Assembly: GCA_030596305.1 (NCBI GenBank)
Contig: JAUVKK010000026.1
Location: 1 to 9,124, forward strand
Length of the DNA: 9,124 nt
Source: Helicobacteraceae bacterium
Lineage (GTDB): Bacteria; Campylobacterota; Campylobacteria; Campylobacterales; Sulfurimonadaceae
Reading direction: 5' to 3'
The notes under the pieces: generated by a model
Told to the model about the DNA's origin: nothing
Database searches by the model: none
The model's input: the letters and a program-made list of their open reading frames with translations, nothing else
Shown here: piece by piece, positions 6,799 through 9,124 of the stretch
Numbering within the stretch: position 1 is the stretch's first letter
Layout: each line of letters starts with the position of its first letter
Made by a program: the position numbers and the translations under genes

Positions 6799-8133
6799 AT
6801 GAAGTCTTTAGTCCTTAAACTTTTTGCGATCGTGCTCTTCAGCATCTCGCTTCATGCGTCTGCTGCACATGAACCTGCGGCAGGTGCTGAGGCTTCTAGT
6901 ACCTTCAAAGAAGAGACCTACAAGCCTCAGACTTTGGGTGAGATGACAGTTGGCTTTTTAAAGTCGACAGGTGTCTATGCTATTATCTCTCCGGATCCTG
7001 ACGAGGTAAATTCTCACGGTGAAGCGATGAGTGATTTCCACAAGTCGTGGGGTCGTGTCTTGATGATCTTGATCACTTTTGTACTCTTTTACTTGGCAAT
7101 TGCCAAAGGGTATGAACCACTGCTGCTCTTGCCGATCGCCTTTGGTGGTCTCTTAGCCAACATTCCAGTTGCTAACATTGCAGGGCCTCACGGCTTCCTG
7201 GGTGTTATCTATAACATGGGTCTGGCCAATGAGATGTTCCCGATCATCATCTTTATGGGTGTTGGTGCGATGACGGACTTTGGTCCGTTGCTCTCTAACC
7301 CTAAGACAGCACTGCTTGGTGGAGCGGCACAGTTTGGTATCTTCGGTACATTGGTTGGTGCGGTTGCACTTTCTCAGTACACAGATATGTTTAGCTTTAC
7401 ACTTCAGCAAGCTGCTGCGATCTCGATCATTGGTGGGGCAGACGGTCCTACTTCGATCTTTATTGCAACTAAACTTGCACCGGAACTGCTCGGTGCGATC
7501 GCTGTTGCTTCGTACTCATACATGGCGCTTGTGCCGATCATTCAGCCTCCGATTATGAAGGCGTTAACAAATGATGATGAGCGTAAGATCAAGATGGTGA
7601 CACTGCGTCATGTTAGCCGTTTGGAGAAGCTTGTCTTCCCTGTTATGGTTCTTTCGCTTGCGATCATGGTCCTTCCAGACTCTACGCCGCTTATCGGTGC
7701 GTTTATGTTTGGTAACTTCTTAAAAGAGTCGGGTGTTGTTGAGCGTCTTAGTGATACACTTCAAAATGCACTTATCAACATTGTAACGATCTTCTTGGGT
7801 CTTGGTGTCGGTTCAAAACTGGCAGCAGATCAATTCTTAGTAATAGACACTCTTGCTATTTTGGTGCTTGGTCTTACAGCATTCTCAGTCGGTACTGCGG
7901 CGGGTGTTATTATGGCGAAGATCATGAACAAGTTCCCTGGAACAAAGGTCAACCCGCTTATTGGTTCAGCAGGCGTCTCTGCTGTTCCTATGGCAGCGCG
8001 TGTCTCTAACAAGGTCGGTATGGAATATGACCGTTCAAACATGCTTCTAATGCATGCTATGGGTCCTAACGTTGCCGGTGTTATCGGTTCGGCTGTTGCA
8101 GCCGGTGTTATGATCTCTATCTTCGGAAAGTAA
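6799..8133 (+). CDS. oadB: Oxaloacetate decarboxylase beta subunit, sodium pump
   Basis: The polytopic membrane subunit that decarboxylates carboxybiotin and exports sodium. From the ATG at 6799 it has 444 residues. The core starts near residue 85 and shows the family hallmarks: [16 protein letters not shown] in the first helix, FGPLL, the re-entrant GGADGPTS with Asp215 (the Asp203 equivalent of Klebsiella), [13 protein letters not shown], and [10 protein letters not shown] with Asn424 and Ser431. All residues tied to sodium binding are present. The first 22 residues look like a signal peptide ([11 protein letters not shown]) or an extra helix, followed by a polar, Ala/Glu-rich stretch before the core, so the N-terminus is longer than in Klebsiella. 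The ATG lies four bases past the oadA stop with only a weak Shine-Dalgarno, so translation is probably coupled. An in-frame TTG at 6787 lies inside oadA and is less likely. Confidence 0.96.
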   Translation: MKSLVLKLFAIVLFSISLHASAAHEPAAGAEASSTFKEETYKPQTLGEMTVGFLKSTGVYAIISPDPDEVNSHGEAMSDFHKSWGRVLMILITFVLFYLAIAKGYEPLLLLPIAFGGLLANIPVANIAGPHGFLGVIYNMGLANEMFPIIIFMGVGAMTDFGPLLSNPKTALLGGAAQFGIFGTLVGAVALSQYTDMFSFTLQQAAAISIIGGADGPTSIFIATKLAPELLGAIAVASYSYMALVPIIQPPIMKALTNDDERKIKMVTLRHVSRLEKLVFPVMVLSLAIMVLPDSTPLIGAFMFGNFLKESGVVERLSDTLQNALINIVTIFLGLGVGSKLAADQFLVIDTLAILVLGLTAFSVGTAAGVIMAKIMNKFPGTKVNPLIGSAGVSAVPMAARVSNKVGMEYDRSNMLLMHAMGPNVAGVIGSAVAAGVMISIFGK

Positions 8134-8147
8134 TTCTTCTTTAATCA

Positions 8148-8193
8148 AGATGGTGGATTCTCCCACCATCTACTCTATAAATAACCCTTTTTT
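8148..8193 (+). terminator. Terminator of the oadGAB operon
   Basis: A perfect 9-bp stem (AGATGGTGG at 8148-8156, CCACCATCT at 8163-8171) with a six-base loop starts 15 bases after the oadB stop. The T-run (8188-8193) comes 16 bases later rather than directly after the stem, so termination may be less efficient or factor-assisted. No minus-strand gene ends here, so it serves the pump operon. Confidence 0.65.
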
Positions 8194-8280
8194 ACCATTT
8201 TTGTTACAAAGATAGACAAGTTTTAATGACTTAAGTTTCTAAAACATAAATTTATATTATGATAAATGTAATATCAACGT

Positions 8281-8308
8281 TATTGCGTATTTGCAATATA
8301 TTAGGGAG
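8281..8308 (+). promoter_or_regulatory. Inverted repeat and Shine-Dalgarno before the acidic-linker gene
   Basis: TATTGC (8281-8286) and GCAATA (8293-8298) form a 6-bp inverted repeat with a six-base spacer, ending five bases before AGGGAG (8303-8308). The latter sits six bases before the ATG and fixes the start of the last gene. The repeat could be a leader hairpin or an operator. The upstream stretch 8230-8275 is very AT-rich and contains TATTAT and TATGAT, possible -10 elements. Confidence 0.35.
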
Positions 8309-8314
8309 TGCTTT

Positions 8315-9124
8315 ATGTTCTGGTTAGCCTTTATTTCGATTATCCTGTTTATCATTTTTCTTATTGTTATTCTTATCTCTACCAGTAGAACTTCTACTGA
8401 CAAAACACTGCGTGGTTTAAAAGATGAGCTCGATGCTAAAAATGAGACACTTAATAAGAAAAAACCAAAAGCCAAGAAGCGAGAGAAAAAAGCACCAAAA
8501 GAGCCTAAAAAAGTTGAAGAAAAAGCAGCTGTCGCTGTAGAGGTCATACCTGAGGCAGAAGAGCCGGTTGCTGTTAAAGAAGAGCTTCCTCAAGTAGTAG
8601 AACCTATTGCAGTTGAAGAAGTTATCGAAGAAGCTGTTGCGATTCAAGAGGAAGTGCCTCCAGCAGTTGAAGAGAGCTTTATAGAAGAAGAGCCTTCTGT
8701 CGTTGAGCAAGAACCTGAAGTCGAAGAAGAGCTGCCTGTAGTTGAACTAGAGCCATTTATACAAGAAGATGAACCTTTTATTGAAGAAGAGGTAGTCAAA
8801 GAGACTGCCGTTGAAGAAGTCATTCAAGCGCCAGAAATTACAGAGAGTATTGAAGAAGAACTAGCAGTAGTCGTTGAGCCTGAAGAAGCTATTGTTGAGG
8901 AAGTTGAAGAGAGAGTAGAAGTTGCTGTCGAGCCTGAAGAAGTTACTCCAGAACCAGTCGTTGTTGAAGAAGTTCAGGTTGAGCCAGAGCCGGAAGAAGA
9001 TACTTATGATTATCAGGTCTTTGATAATGCACGTACTATGGAGGAGTTTGGACTCTCTAAAGAAGAGGCAGATGACTTTATTGTAGATCTCATCCAACAG
9101 ATTGAAGATGAGATGCCAGGTCTT
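8315..9124 (+). CDS. Membrane-anchored protein with long acidic Val/Glu/Pro linker, 3' end outside window
   Basis: An open frame of 270 codons with no stop before the window ends. Residues 3-22 are one strongly hydrophobic helix (Ile/Leu/Phe-rich) with no cleavage site, so it is an N-terminal anchor. Residues 30-70 are strongly basic and Lys-rich, which favours a cytoplasmic location by the positive-inside rule. Residues 71-228 are a low-complexity, very acidic Val/Glu/Pro tract with irregular EEP, VEE and VEP units. From about residue 231 (YDYQVFDNARTMEEFGLS) the composition becomes normal and helical, ending with DFIVDLIQQIEDEMPGL. This resembles the start of an HPt-like helical bundle seen in some campylobacterotal proteins, a guess since no phospho-acceptor His is in view. 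The layout recalls ZipA or TonB: anchor, charged linker, distal domain. The start has a good Shine-Dalgarno. No homologue is named. Confidence 0.85.
   Translation, partial: MFWLAFISIILFIIFLIVILISTSRTSTDKTLRGLKDELDAKNETLNKKKPKAKKREKKAPKEPKKVEEKAAVAVEVIPEAEEPVAVKEELPQVVEPIAVEEVIEEAVAIQEEVPPAVEESFIEEEPSVVEQEPEVEEELPVVELEPFIQEDEPFIEEEVVKETAVEEVIQAPEITESIEEELAVVVEPEEAIVEEVEERVEVAVEPEEVTPEPVVVEEVQVEPEPEEDTYDYQVFDNARTMEEFGLSKEEADDFIVDLIQQIEDEMPGL

Noticed and set aside
8570..9000. GAAGAA/GTTGAAGAA repeats as a possible tandem-repeat or CRISPR-like array
   Set aside because: Units are irregular in length and in synonymous codons, consistent with a low-complexity protein linker and not with DNA repeats.
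8257..9097. Several minus-strand open frames rich in Phe, Asn and Ser at the right end
   Set aside because: They arise from reading the GAA/GAG-rich acidic tract backwards. The plus-strand frame has the ribosome binding site, the membrane helix and continuous coding.
1..9124. tRNA, rRNA, insertion sequences, integrase or attachment sites
   Set aside because: No cloverleaf or rRNA-like segment, no transposase or integrase frame and no terminal inverted repeats were seen on either strand.

Overview
The window looks like a piece of a Campylobacterota (formerly Epsilonproteobacteria) chromosome, most likely a free-living Sulfurimonas/Sulfurovum-type bacterium. This is inferred from the moderately AT-rich composition, the pyrimidine-rich intergenic spacers, and an OadA alpha subunit whose N-terminal half resembles, from memory, the Campylobacter PycB type. 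No database search was possible. I see no mobile element, CRISPR array, tRNA or rRNA, and no clear sign of recent transfer. The gene content reads as ordinary chromosomal housekeeping and cell-envelope genes.

Layout. Positions 1-991 (+) hold the C-terminal part of an MscS-type mechanosensitive channel followed by a small DUF1304-type membrane protein. These converge on a shared hairpin with a minus-strand gene for an exported lipoprotein (1056-2189). Next, on the minus strand, is a secreted caspase-fold protein (2386-3522) that has lost its catalytic cysteine and carries a TolA-like Ala/Lys/Glu coiled coil. Then come a 100-residue membrane protein and the soluble inorganic pyrophosphatase gene ppa, which overlap by ATGA (3681-4507). 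A 266-base divergent spacer separates ppa from the plus-strand operon oadG-oadA-oadB (4774-8133), which encodes a complete biotin-dependent, sodium-pumping decarboxylase and ends in a hairpin terminator. At the right edge (8315 to the end of the window) begins a gene for a membrane-anchored protein with a very long acidic Val/Glu/Pro-rich linker. It is cut by the window boundary.

How the genes fit together. OadG (anchor and assembly), OadA (carboxyltransferase plus biotin carrier) and OadB (sodium-translocating decarboxylase) form one membrane complex that couples decarboxylation of oxaloacetate, or a related 3-oxo acid, to sodium export. Pyrophosphatase removes the pyrophosphate released by biosynthetic reactions, including biotin ligation. 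The channel, lipoprotein, pseudo-caspase and acidic-linker protein are all envelope proteins with no demonstrated link to the pump.

The points most worth a second look are the cysteine-free caspase homologue, a well-formed ribosome binding site and ATG at the domain boundary inside oadA that could yield a free biotin-carrier protein, the PycB-like alpha subunit inside a pump operon, and the truncated acidic-linker protein. I did not find a clearly new multi-gene system.
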